From Marixanthomonas ophiurae (GTDB lineage Bacteria; Bacteroidota; Bacteroidia; Flavobacteriales; Flavobacteriaceae), in NCBI RefSeq assembly GCF_003413745.1, contig NZ_QVID01000002.1, forward strand, positions 744,001-808,000: a stretch of 64,000 nt of DNA. Direction: 5' to 3'. Within the stretch, counting starts at the first letter, position 1. Each line of letters starts with the position of its first letter. Made by a program: the position numbers and the translations under genes. The notes below the pieces were generated by a model. It was not told the DNA's origin, did no database searches, and saw only the letters and a list, made by a program, of their open reading frames with translations. This document shows, piece by piece, positions 46,046 through 54,088 of this stretch.

Positions 46046-46090
46046 AAATGTCCAAATTATTCTAAAATTAATAGAATAATTTGGACATTT
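46046..46090 (-). terminator. Long AT-rich hairpin after the proline dehydrogenase gene
   Basis: AAATGTCCAAATTATTCT (46046-46063) and its exact reverse complement (46073-46090) form a perfect 18-base-pair stem with a nine-base loop. On the minus strand it lies 23 bases after the proline dehydrogenase stop and is followed by TCATTT. The U run is short, so the role as terminator is likely but not certain. Confidence 0.6.
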
Positions 46091-46113
46091 ATTAATGTGA
46101 AAAAGTTTTTCGT

Positions 46114-47289
46114 TTAAAAAATTCCGCGTCGTTTACGTTCGTTTTTCAGTAGAATAAGTTCTCTACTCGTTTGCCCAGCTACCGAAGTGTTTTCTTCGGC
46201 GCGGCGTATTAAATAAGGCATGACCTCTTTAACCGGACCAAAAGGCATGTATTTGGAAACATTAAATCCCTCACTTGCTAAGTTGTAGCTTATATTATCA
46301 CTCATACCGTATAATTGCCCAAACCATACACGTTCATCATTTTTTTCTAGCTCTTTTGTTTTCATGATTTCCATGGCCAAATAACAGCTCACTTCGTTGT
46401 GGGTACCTATATACAGCGTAATATCTTCTAAGTTATCTAGTATATATCGAGTTACTTGATTAAAATTATCATCAGTAGCTTGTTTACTTTCACAAATAGG
46501 TGTTGGGTATTGTTTTTCTTCAGCCCGCTCGTTTTCTTTCTCCATGTATGCCCCACGAACTACTTTAAAGCCTAACCTAAAACCTTTTTCTTTTGATTTT
46601 TTATGAAGCTTATGTAAATACTCTTCTCTATCCCACCGATAGCACTGCAGGGTGTTAAAGATTACAACCCGTTTTGTATTGTACTTTTCCATCATTTGCT
46701 CGCACAGTTCATCTGCAGCATCTTGCATCCAAGATTCTTCAGCATCAACTAAAAGAGAAACACCACATTCATCAGCCGCCTTACAAACAGTTTCATAGCG
46801 CTTTACAATTCGGTCCCACTCGGCTTCTTCTTCTTTCGTAAGCGTTTCGTTTTCAGTTTTTTTACGCCAAATTTCAAAACGACCTAATCCAGTTGGCTTA
46901 AATACAGAAAAAGGCATCGCTTCTTTGTTTTGGGCAAAACTAGTAAGTTCAACAATCTTATTCATTGTTTTATCAAACTGTGCTTCATCTTCTTGTCCTT
47001 CTACCGAATAATCTAATACTGAATACACATTTGCTTTGAATAAAGCATCAACTGTATTCATACAGTCTTCTTCACTTACACCACCGCAAAAATGATCAAA
47101 TACAGTAGAACGAATCAAACCCTCAACAGGAAGATTAATATTCAAGGCAAATTTGGTAACTGCTGTACCTATTCGCACTAGAGGTTCGTTTGCAATCATC
47201 TTAAACAAGAAGTATGCGCGCTCCACTTCAGCATCAGACTTTAGCTTGAACGCGATTTCCGTATTATTGAAAAGTAAATTCGTTTCCAT
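46114..47289 (-). CDS. putA: Proline dehydrogenase
   Basis: 391 residues from the ATG at 47289 (METNLLFNNTEIAF); the frame is open farther upstream but encodes an unlikely Cys/Tyr-rich peptide. Monofunctional FAD-dependent proline dehydrogenase, (beta/alpha)8 barrel: LLVDAEESWMQDA, VVRGAYMEKENERA, IGTHNEVS, GFNVSKYMPFGPVKEVMPYLIRRAEEN are the core FAD and proline-binding segments. No P5C dehydrogenase part, so putA here means the family name only. Single gene, divergent from aroB. Confidence 0.9.
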   Translation of the reverse strand: METNLLFNNTEIAFKLKSDAEVERAYFLFKMIANEPLVRIGTAVTKFALNINLPVEGLIRSTVFDHFCGGVSEEDCMNTVDALFKANVYSVLDYSVEGQEDEAQFDKTMNKIVELTSFAQNKEAMPFSVFKPTGLGRFEIWRKKTENETLTKEEEAEWDRIVKRYETVCKAADECGVSLLVDAEESWMQDAADELCEQMMEKYNTKRVVIFNTLQCYRWDREEYLHKLHKKSKEKGFRLGFKVVRGAYMEKENERAEEKQYPTPICESKQATDDNFNQVTRYILDNLEDITLYIGTHNEVSCYLAMEIMKTKELEKNDERVWFGQLYGMSDNISYNLASEGFNVSKYMPFGPVKEVMPYLIRRAEENTSVAGQTSRELILLKNERKRRGIF

Positions 47290-47305
47290 ATAAAAATAAT
47301 GTGCG

Positions 47306-47313
47306 CAAATATA
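47306..47313 (-). promoter_or_regulatory. -7 box for the proline dehydrogenase gene
   Basis: The minus strand reads TATATTTG (TAnnTTTG) 16 bases before the ATG at 47289. Confidence 0.5.
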
Positions 47314-47450
47314 GTTAGATTTGACACTATAAAAACAGCTGAAAATCACTTTTTACCACATAAAACATTATAATTTAGTTGTAACAGAACACGATTAACA
47401 ACAACCTTCTGAAACAAAGGAAAGTACAGTGGTTAGCTAACTTTTTAAAT

Positions 47451-48533
47451 ATGAAAGAAATTAAGAAAAATGAAGGATCTGTTTATGGTGATGAAAATGC
47501 TTGGAATGCTTTTATAAACCAAATCAACGATCTAAACCCCACAAAAACATTTGTTTTAACCGATGAAAACACAAAACAACACTGTCTCCCTTATTTTTTA
47601 AGTAAAACTCAATTTGATAAACAACCCGAAGTGCTTACCATTTCGGCAGGAGAAGTCCATAAAAATATAGCAACCTGTGTTACGCTGTGGAACAAACTTT
47701 CTGAAAGAGGAGCCGACCGCAATAGCCTACTAATTAATTTAGGCGGTGGTGTGGTTACAGATCTTGGTGGTTTTGTGGCTTGTACCTTTAAACGAGGCAT
47801 CCCATTTATTAACATCCCTACTTCCCTATTGGCGATGGTCGATGCTTCGGTAGGGGGTAAAAATGGAGTTGATCTTGGGAGTTTAAAAAACCAAGTTGGA
47901 GTTATAAAAAACCCAATACAAGTAATTCTTGACACTGAATTTTTAAAAACACTCCCAAAACCACATATAGCCTCTGGTTTGGCAGAGATGCTCAAACACG
48001 GTTTAATTTATTCAGAAGAATACTGGAACAGCATACAACATTTTGATGTAACTGATAAAATTAAAGCAAAAGACCTAATTTGGGAGTCTGTGTTAATTAA
48101 AAACAAAGTGGTAACGGAAGATCCTTTTGAAAAAAGTAGAAGAAAAACCTTAAACTACGGTCATACGCTTGGCCACGCCATTGAATCATATTTTATGGAT
48201 GTTTCAGCCAAGGATTCTTCTAAAAAAGAATTGCTACATGGAGAAGCTATTGCTATTGGGATGATACTAGCAAACTATATTTCGCATAGGCTCTGCTCCT
48301 TTCCGAAGGAAAAATTAGATGAAATATCCACTGTAATATTAGCTAAGTTTGAAAAAGTAGTTTTTAGCGATGAAGCTATCGAAGAAATAATAAACTTATT
48401 AATTTTTGATAAAAAAAACAGCGGAGGAGTTATTTATTTTGTATTACTAAATGATATAGGCAATTACAAAATAAATTGTACGGTACCTAATGACGTAATT
48501 CGTGACGCCTTTAATTATTATGAAAAAATTTAA
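47451..48533 (+). CDS. aroB: 3-dehydroquinate synthase
   Basis: 360 residues. Second step of the shikimate pathway, converts DAHP to 3-dehydroquinate using NAD and a divalent metal. NAD-binding LLINLGGGVVTDLGGF, ASGLAEMLKHGLI, and metal-binding NYGHTLGHAIES plus the later LLHGEAIAIGM are all intact. No neighbouring shikimate gene in the window. Divergent from the proline dehydrogenase gene. Confidence 0.95.
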   Translation: MKEIKKNEGSVYGDENAWNAFINQINDLNPTKTFVLTDENTKQHCLPYFLSKTQFDKQPEVLTISAGEVHKNIATCVTLWNKLSERGADRNSLLINLGGGVVTDLGGFVACTFKRGIPFINIPTSLLAMVDASVGGKNGVDLGSLKNQVGVIKNPIQVILDTEFLKTLPKPHIASGLAEMLKHGLIYSEEYWNSIQHFDVTDKIKAKDLIWESVLIKNKVVTEDPFEKSRRKTLNYGHTLGHAIESYFMDVSAKDSSKKELLHGEAIAIGMILANYISHRLCSFPKEKLDEISTVILAKFEKVVFSDEAIEEIINLLIFDKKNSGGVIYFVLLNDIGNYKINCTVPNDVIRDAFNYYEKI

Positions 48534-48607
48534 AAATTAGTTTTTAAATACCAATAACTCTTTTATTTTTGAAACTATAAATACACAACCCAACAACAGT
48601 AAACGCA

Positions 48608-48904
48608 ATGAAACGAGTTATTGTAGATTTTAAAAAATTGACCCCAGAAATACTATCGTTATTAGTTGAAAAATATCCTGATGGGTATGATGACGACCAC
48701 GTAATACGATTTAAAAATGCAAAAAATGAAACGGTAGATGCTGTTGAAGTACGTACTGAAGACTCTATTTATTTGGTAAAAGTAAGTTCAAGACTTGAAG
48801 ATACTATGGCTAAATTTGAAGAGGATGATTACGATGTTGAAGATTACACCGAACCAATAAGCGAAATCCCTGAGAAGTCAATACCTGGTGACGAAGAAGA
48901 ATAG
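48608..48904 (+). CDS. Small acidic conserved protein
   Basis: 98 residues. N-terminal MKRVIVDFKKLTPEILSLLVEKYPDGYDDDHVIRF is conserved in Bacteroidota proteins of this size; the C-terminal third is strongly acidic (KFEEDDYDVEDYTEPISEIP and EEE end). No signal peptide or membrane helix. It follows aroB by 75 bases and has a strong terminator just after its stop. Function unknown. Confidence 0.78.
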   Translation: MKRVIVDFKKLTPEILSLLVEKYPDGYDDDHVIRFKNAKNETVDAVEVRTEDSIYLVKVSSRLEDTMAKFEEDDYDVEDYTEPISEIPEKSIPGDEEE

Positions 48905-48908
48905 ACAA

Positions 48909-48944
48909 TAAAAAAAAGAGGCGGAAATTCCGCCTCTTTTTTTT
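48909..48944. terminator. Strong bidirectional terminator
   Basis: AAAAAAGAGGCGGAA and TTCCGCCTCTTTTTT form a perfect 15-base-pair stem with a one-base centre, A and T runs on the two sides. Serves the small acidic gene (plus) and the DJ-1/PfpI gene (minus). Confidence 0.9.
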
Positions 48945-48961
48945 ATTATTTCAATTTGTTA

Positions 48962-49510
48962 TTAAGCGTGTTGTAACTCATGCTTACCTTCTTTAATCTC
49001 TTCTATTAATTTTGAATTAAACGCTGGTAAGTCATCTGGATTTCTACTAGTAACGAATCCTTCATCTACAACTACTTCTTCGTCTACCCAATTAGCTCCT
49101 GCATTGATTAAATCGTCTTTGATAGAATTGAAAGAAGTCATTTTTCTTCCCTTCACTACATTTGCAGAAATCAATATTTGAGGGCCGTGGCAAATTGCTG
49201 CTACAGGTTTCTTTTGTGCGAAAAAGTCTTTGACAAAGTTTAATGCGTTTTCATTTCTACGAAGTTTGTCAGGGTTTATAACTCCACCTGGCACAACTAA
49301 AGCATTATATTGATTCGCATTTACACTATCAAGTGTTTTATCTACATTATAATCATTGCTCCAATTTCCGTTATCCCACGCTTTAATGCTTCCGGTATTT
49401 TCGCTAACGATATCAACGGTAAAACCTTCTTTTTCCATCGCTTCTTTCGGTGATTTCAATTCAGATTCTTCAAATCCGTCTGTTGCAATAATTGCTATTC
49501 TCTTGTCCAT
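48962..49510 (-). CDS. DJ-1/PfpI family protein (type 1 glutamine amidotransferase-like)
   Basis: 182 residues. Nucleophile elbow AAICHGPQIL with Cys107 and His108, Glu14 in DGFEESEL and VPGGV near 73-77. Close to the PfpI/YhbO subgroup, which has been assigned protease, glyoxalase or deglycase activity; those functions are disputed and cannot be decided here. Single gene, ending beside a strong terminator. Often stress-related in other bacteria. Confidence 0.9.
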   Translation of the reverse strand: MDKRIAIIATDGFEESELKSPKEAMEKEGFTVDIVSENTGSIKAWDNGNWSNDYNVDKTLDSVNANQYNALVVPGGVINPDKLRRNENALNFVKDFFAQKKPVAAICHGPQILISANVVKGRKMTSFNSIKDDLINAGANWVDEEVVVDEGFVTSRNPDDLPAFNSKLIEEIKEGKHELQHA

Positions 49511-49616
49511 AATTTTTTTGTTTTTATTAATTTTTCTTTTACACTAAGATACTAGTATAGACAAGGGTTCACAAATGATTGGTATTAATGTTCTATTAAA
49601 GCATCGTTAAAGTTCG

Positions 49617-50573
49617 TTAGAGATCTATATTATTCTTTAGGGATTTTGCTTTATTATGGTCTTCCTTTAATTTACTCTTATACGCTCTAAGCTCTTCAAG
49701 TTCTTTTTCATATGACAATGTAGCGTGTTTAGTGGGAGATATTTTAATATTTTTATACAGCGCCCAGTTTACAGTCAATTCGGCTCCAAAAAAAAGAATA
49801 AGACAGGTGTAGTAAACCCACAGTAAAATAAGAACTACACTTCCAGCAGCTCCATATACCGACGCTGGGTTAGATTGTGAAAAGTAAAATCCGATTAAAT
49901 ATTTTCCTACTAAAAACAACAACGATGTTAGAAAAGCACCTAAAATAGTTGTTTTCCATTTAATCTTCACATCGGGTAAAATAGTGAATATAGAAGCAAA
50001 TAAAGCCGTAATGAATACCTGTGATATTAAGAAATTTAGAATGCTTACCATAACTGATGAAACTTCAGAATAATAAGCACTTACATAATTACTCAAGGCT
50101 GAAATCGCAGCTGAAATAAATAAGGTTATTAAAAGTAACAGTCCAATAGCTAAGACCACTCCAAAGGATGTAGCCCTTCTTTTAAGCATATTCATAAATC
50201 CTTCTTCCTTAGCGCGGACGCTCCAAATATTGTTTAACGCTTTCTGAAGTTGAAAAAAAACACCTGTTGCTGCAAAAATTAACATCCCAATTCCAAGAAT
50301 AACTGTAATTAACGAACTATCTTCAAGAGCTGCATTGGAAATCATAGTTTCGATTGCTTCAGCACTACCCTGCCCTATTAAACCTCCTATTTCGCTAGTT
50401 ATTCTTCCTTGTACAGCCTCACGACCGTAAAATATACCGGCAAAATGAACCGTTATCATTAATAAAGAGGGTAATGAAAACAAAGCATAGTATGCAATTA
50501 CAGCACTTTTTGCCCATGGATCATTTTTATCCCAGCTTACATACGTTTTCTTCAAAAATTTAAAGAACTTCAT
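49617..50573 (-). CDS. YihY/virulence factor BrkB family membrane protein
   Basis: 318 residues with about six membrane helices and a charged C-terminal tail (SYEKELEELRAYKSKLKEDHNKAKSLKNN). Family pattern: N-terminal DPWAKSAVIAYYALFSLPSLLM, middle ALNNIWSVRAKEE, and PASVYGAAGSVVLILLWVYYTCLILFFGAELTVNW near the C-terminus. Once misnamed RNase BN; true function unknown. Its start overlaps the DinB gene stop by one base, so it is co-translated. Confidence 0.9.
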   Translation of the reverse strand: MKFFKFLKKTYVSWDKNDPWAKSAVIAYYALFSLPSLLMITVHFAGIFYGREAVQGRITSEIGGLIGQGSAEAIETMISNAALEDSSLITVILGIGMLIFAATGVFFQLQKALNNIWSVRAKEEGFMNMLKRRATSFGVVLAIGLLLLITLFISAAISALSNYVSAYYSEVSSVMVSILNFLISQVFITALFASIFTILPDVKIKWKTTILGAFLTSLLFLVGKYLIGFYFSQSNPASVYGAAGSVVLILLWVYYTCLILFFGAELTVNWALYKNIKISPTKHATLSYEKELEELRAYKSKLKEDHNKAKSLKNNIDL

Positions 50574-51085
50574 TATATATATCGTTCTTTAATAATATTT
50601 ATGTGGTGTAAATCATGACCACAAATAATATATCCTGATGCTATGACTGATAGTGGCTTCCCATCTGCTGTTCCAATTTTATTCAGTATATCTTCAGAAA
50701 AACTTTCAAAAAGTGCTATCGTAGCTGCGCGCACACTCACATACTCGCTTATTAAACTTTTAATAGAACGATTATTTGCATTAGAGTTCTTTGCAAAAAG
50801 ATTTTCATCATAACCTTTTAATTTTACCTGGTTAGATCGAGCTATTTGTAAAGCACGGTAACTAAATACCCGTTCGGTATCTATTACATGTAATAAGACT
50901 TCCTTTGGTGTCCATTTTCCTTCTGCATATTGATAAGCCCAAATATCTTCGGGTAGTGATTCATAAAACCCTTTTGATTTTGAGATCCCAGATTTTAAAG
51001 CTTTTTTTAATGGATGCTCAACAACTAAATCTATATACCTTTTAAAATAAGAGTGGTAATGCGATGTTGGTATTGTCGTTTCCAT
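50573..51085 (-). CDS. DinB-like four-helix metalloprotein
   Basis: 170 residues. DinB/YfiT-type fold with three metal-binding histidines seen as HVIDTERVFSYRALQIAR (His67-like) and GHDLHHINIIKERY near the C-terminus. Members act in thiol transfer or as uncharacterised damage-inducible proteins. It overlaps the BrkB gene by one base; no functional link is known. Cytoplasmic. Confidence 0.88.
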   Translation of the reverse strand: METTIPTSHYHSYFKRYIDLVVEHPLKKALKSGISKSKGFYESLPEDIWAYQYAEGKWTPKEVLLHVIDTERVFSYRALQIARSNQVKLKGYDENLFAKNSNANNRSIKSLISEYVSVRAATIALFESFSEDILNKIGTADGKPLSVIASGYIICGHDLHHINIIKERYI

Positions 51086-51112
51086 AAAAATCTTGTTTTA
51101 AATATTAAAGAT

Positions 51113-51143
51113 AAAAAAACCCTTTGCATTAAAACAAAGGGTT
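51113..51143 (-). terminator. Terminator after the Lrp/AsnC gene
   Basis: On the minus strand AACCCTTTG, eight-base loop, CAAAGGGTT and a T run; 28 bases after the regulator stop. Confidence 0.85.
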
Positions 51144-51170
51144 AACTAAATTATAGTATTGATATTGTTT

Positions 51171-51653
51171 TTATTTTATATCCATAAAAATAGAATGCAT
51201 TAATCGTTTTTTGTCATTAATACTTTCTTCTAATGAAATCATTGTTTCTGTACGTGTAACACCTTCAATATCATCTATTTGATAAATAATATTTTTAGCG
51301 TGACTAGTATCTTTTGCTCTAATTTTACAGAAAATATTAAACTTGCCCGTAGTAACGTGAGCAACAGTTACAAAAGGGATTTCGTTAATACGCTCTAACA
51401 CAAATTGTGTTTGCGAGGTTTTTTGAAGAAACACCCCAACATATGCTATAAAGGAATATCCTAATTTTTTATAATCCAATTTAAGCGAAGATCCTGTGAT
51501 AAATCCTGCATCTTCCATTTTTTTAACACGTACGTGTACTGTTCCTGCAGAAATTCCTAATTTTTTTGCGATGTCAGTAAAAGCTGTTCGTGTATTCTCG
51601 ATAAGCATATCAAGAATTTTGTGATCTGTTTCGTCTAATTTAAATTTTGCCAT
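51171..51653 (-). CDS. Lrp/AsnC-family transcriptional regulator
   Basis: 160 residues. N-terminal winged helix-turn-helix (about 6-60: DHKILDMLIENTRTAFTDIAKKLGISAGTVHVRVKKMEDAG) and C-terminal AsnC effector-binding domain (about 70-150). Such regulators sense amino acids and bind as octamers. Targets are not deducible; alanine dehydrogenase and proline dehydrogenase genes lie within 8 kb but on separate units. Single gene with its own -7 box and terminator. Confidence 0.92.
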   Translation of the reverse strand: MAKFKLDETDHKILDMLIENTRTAFTDIAKKLGISAGTVHVRVKKMEDAGFITGSSLKLDYKKLGYSFIAYVGVFLQKTSQTQFVLERINEIPFVTVAHVTTGKFNIFCKIRAKDTSHAKNIIYQIDDIEGVTRTETMISLEESINDKKRLMHSIFMDIK

Positions 51654-51675
51654 AGCTCTTTATTTTTTTGGAGTG

Positions 51676-51683
51676 CAAAAATA
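51676..51683 (-). promoter_or_regulatory. -7 box for the Lrp/AsnC gene
   Basis: The minus strand reads TATTTTTG (TAnnTTTG) 22 bases before the ATG at 51653. Confidence 0.5.
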
Positions 51684-51711
51684 GTAAGTTTTTCATAAAA
51701 AAAGAACACAT

Positions 51712-52854
51712 TTATTGAAAAATAATTTCTTTCCCATTATTTTTATAATGAATTGTTAAAACTTCTTCGTCAATAACAACTTTTTGTTGAGAATTTATTA
51801 ATATTTCTTCATTACAAAGATCGATTTCTTTATGTCCATTATAATTCATTAAACCGCTAACTTCTTTTATAATAGGGATTAACTGAATTTTTTCATTAAT
51901 AAGTTCTTCTTTATATTGAATTGCAATCGATACTGATTCTTTTTCTTGTTCTACTTGTGCATTTCTTAAAATAATATCACAAAAATTCTTTTTGTTTTCA
52001 GGAATATTAAAATAGCTATTATAATCTATAACCTTATTTCCTTCTAAAGTAATAGTAAATAGCTCCAACAGAGAATAAAAAATATACTCCCGTGTTTTTT
52101 CCCGATGATAATCGTTTTGATAATGTCCTGCTTCAAACAAAATGGTCGGTATTCCAGCTGCGGTAAAGCTATCCCCTACACAATTAATATTAAAAGAGTC
52201 ATCATAACGCCCTATTTGACCGGGAATATATTTTTGTAGCACACTATTCATCTTTACAATAAGCCTCATCGCCGTTTGACGTGTTTTTGTAATAGTACGA
52301 TCGGTATCAGCAGAAGGTGCTAAAAACGATATTGTTGCCGGTTTATCATTCTCCAAGCCATATATGGTACGTTGATCATGAAGGTTTAGGCATAAATCAG
52401 GCTTTATTTCGTTGAAAAGGTCGTATAAAAGTTGGCTTTCTTTTTGAGTTAGGTTTTTTGCATCCCGGTTTAGATCAACTTCATTAGCATTTTCTCGAGT
52501 ATAAGCCTCAGCACCATCTGGATTTAATATAGGAACTAGGTAAAGCGTATAAGTATCTAGAAATTGTTTTTTTTCTTTCTGAAACAATTCTTTTTGATCT
52601 ATAAACTTTAAAAAGTCTAAAACAGCTTTTGTAGTCGTCGATTCATTTCCATGCATTTGTGACCAAGCTAAAATTTTTGTAGCTCCATTTCCAATTTTTA
52701 AAACAGGAATTTCTTTTCCTTTTTCTGAAACCCCCATTTTATAAATTACAATTTCTGAGTTGTTATTTATAAGCGGCATTACATTTTTTAAGGTAATATA
52801 ACGCCCTTTAACAGGAGCTAAAAAATTGGAATGATATGCTTCTTGTATTGTCAT
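51712..52854 (-). CDS. M14-family zinc carboxypeptidase
   Basis: 380 residues from the ATG at 52854 (MTIQEAYHSNF); an earlier in-frame start at 52884 would overlap the promoter box. No signal peptide, so probably cytoplasmic. Zinc ligands His68 and Glu71 (QMHGNEST) and His159 (NLHDQRT), substrate-binding NPDGAEAYTRENANEVDLNRD, and the catalytic Glu in TILFEAGHYQND. The C-terminal third is a smaller beta domain. Divergent from the XRE gene across a 291-base region with palindromes. Peptide substrate unknown. Confidence 0.9.
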   Translation of the reverse strand: MTIQEAYHSNFLAPVKGRYITLKNVMPLINNNSEIVIYKMGVSEKGKEIPVLKIGNGATKILAWSQMHGNESTTTKAVLDFLKFIDQKELFQKEKKQFLDTYTLYLVPILNPDGAEAYTRENANEVDLNRDAKNLTQKESQLLYDLFNEIKPDLCLNLHDQRTIYGLENDKPATISFLAPSADTDRTITKTRQTAMRLIVKMNSVLQKYIPGQIGRYDDSFNINCVGDSFTAAGIPTILFEAGHYQNDYHREKTREYIFYSLLELFTITLEGNKVIDYNSYFNIPENKKNFCDIILRNAQVEQEKESVSIAIQYKEELINEKIQLIPIIKEVSGLMNYNGHKEIDLCNEEILINSQQKVVIDEEVLTIHYKNNGKEIIFQ

Positions 52855-52871
52855 AACTTTAATTCTGTTGA

Positions 52872-52898
52872 CAAAGTTAAACAACCGTTTGTTTACAA
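52872..52898 (-). promoter_or_regulatory. Promoter of the M14 carboxypeptidase gene
   Basis: Minus strand: TTG at 52898-52896, 16 bases, then TAACTTTG at 52879-52872, 18 bases before the ATG at 52854. The TTG lies within the palindrome at 52891-52906. Confidence 0.5.
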
Positions 52899-52906
52899 TA
52901 GTAAAC
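52891..52906. promoter_or_regulatory. Palindromic operator-like site 1
   Basis: GTTTAC-AATA-GTAAAC, a perfect six-base palindrome with four-base centre, 12 bases upstream of the -7 box of the M14 gene and covering its -33 position. The same element, with one or two changed bases, occurs at 53104-53119 and 53139-53154. A half site GTAAAC is at 52936-52941. Confidence 0.65.
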
Positions 52907-53082
52907 AGTGAGTTTATTTAATTATGAGGACACTTGTAAACAAATAATTACATAAAACCGCTAAAACCCAAGTTAATTTAACACTGATTAAATAACTTAA
53001 CTATAAATATTACTTTTTCAGATAATTACATATCATCATATAATTTAAAACTTTAATTAAAACAGGTCTTTATAATGTTTAA

Positions 53083-53114
53083 TTTGGTGTTGTTCTTGTA
53101 ATATTTTACATTTG
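53083..53114 (+). promoter_or_regulatory. Promoter of the XRE regulator gene
   Basis: TTTG at 53083-53086, 20 bases, then TACATTTG at 53107-53114: an exact match to the Bacteroidota consensus TTTG-N17-23-TAnnTTTG. The -7 box lies inside palindrome 2. Confidence 0.75.
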
Positions 53115-53119
53115 TAAAC
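53104..53119. promoter_or_regulatory. Palindromic operator-like site 2
   Basis: TTTTAC-ATTT-GTAAAC, one base from GTTTAC-N4-GTAAAC, exactly covering the -7 box of the XRE promoter. A protein bound here would block transcription. Confidence 0.6.
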
Positions 53120-53138
53120 GTTATAATGTTTTGAATTA

Positions 53139-53154
53139 TGTTACAATGGTAAAC
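53139..53154. promoter_or_regulatory. Palindromic operator-like site 3
   Basis: TGTTAC-AATG-GTAAAC, two bases from the perfect palindrome, covering the ATG start of the XRE gene at 53146. It is 35 bases (about 3.3 helical turns) from site 2. Confidence 0.5.
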
Positions 53155-53532
53155 AGCGAAGATTTTACTAAAAGGCTTGAAAAAATCATGGATTTTTATG
53201 GGTTGTCTGCTACTGCTTTTTCTGAAGCAATAGATTTTAACCGTTCCACTATTTCACATTTACTTTCAGGTAGAAATAAACCCAGTCTTGAATTTGTTAT
53301 GCAAGTTGTCCAGAAATTTCCAGAAGTAGAATTGTATTGGTTGCTAAACGGAAAAGGCTCCTTCCCTACGCAAAAAGAAAACGAAGAACCAGTTGTTGAT
53401 ATAAAAAAAAGTTCAATAAGCAATATACCTAAAGAGGCTTTTCGTGAAGAGAGTATATCTGGTAAAGAAACTGAAATAGATAAAATCGTAATTTTCTATA
53501 AAGATGGAAGCTTTAAAGCCTACGAAAATTAA
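53146..53532 (+). CDS. XRE-family helix-turn-helix regulator
   Basis: 128 residues from ATG 53146 (MVNSEDFTKRLEKIMDFYG); a TTG at 53131 is possible. Helix-turn-helix at about 18-42 (SATAFSEAIDFNRSTISHLLSGRNKPSLEFVM), then VELYWLLNGKGSFP and a polar C-terminal part ending VIFYKDGSFKAYEN. This two-part layout is common in flavobacterial Xre/MetR-like proteins. Palindromes over its promoter suggest it represses itself and perhaps the divergent M14 gene; that is inference. Confidence 0.85.
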   Translation: MVNSEDFTKRLEKIMDFYGLSATAFSEAIDFNRSTISHLLSGRNKPSLEFVMQVVQKFPEVELYWLLNGKGSFPTQKENEEPVVDIKKSSISNIPKEAFREESISGKETEIDKIVIFYKDGSFKAYEN

Positions 53533-53629
53533 AAGCCACGAATTAATCCAGCAATTATCTATTAATAATTCCTAATAAAGCATTTCAAAATTGTTTTAAA
53601 ATGCGGAAATTTGCATAGAAACTAATTTT

Positions 53630-54013
53630 ATGCGTTTACTCTCCTCAATTTTCCTGTTATTTATATTAGTAGGCTGCTATCAGCCCGAAAGAAACTGCGA
53701 AAAATTTAAAAATGGAACTTTTGAGTTTAAGGCATTAGTGGGCACTGAGCTTCAGACAACCACTTTTATGCGTAACGACTCGATAGAAATAGACTACTAT
53801 CAAGGAAAAGCAGATACATCAAGCGTACGATGGATTAATGATTGTGAATACATCGTGCAAAAAATTAATCCTAAAAATCGTTCTGAAGAAAAGGCCATTC
53901 ACATGAAAATCCTAACGACTGATGGCGATGAATATACTTTTGAATACAATATTGTTGGACAAGAAAAAAAACAAAAAGGAACTGCAACTAAGGTAGAAAG
54001 CAGTGAAATTTAA
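53630..54013 (+). CDS. Small lipoprotein next to mscL and topoisomerase IV genes
   Basis: 127 residues. Lipoprotein signal peptide with lipobox LVGC (Cys16) after a hydrophobic core. The mature part is a small beta-rich domain with Cys23 and Cys70 (NDCEYIV) that could form a disulfide; it has the pattern TFEFKALVGTELQTTTFMRNDSIEID. I recognise no family name. Convergent with mscL. Confidence 0.72.
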   Translation: MRLLSSIFLLFILVGCYQPERNCEKFKNGTFEFKALVGTELQTTTFMRNDSIEIDYYQGKADTSSVRWINDCEYIVQKINPKNRSEEKAIHMKILTTDGDEYTFEYNIVGQEKKQKGTATKVESSEI

Positions 54014-54088
54014 AAACGTATCCAACCTGAGGCTCTACGTGATGTTTATGTAATTAGTACACATCTAATATCAAGCACCCTGCTTATC

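Noticed and set aside
52936-52941. Isolated GTAAAC half site between palindromes 1 and 2
   Set aside because: The left half (GAGGAC) is too far from GTTTAC to be called a site.
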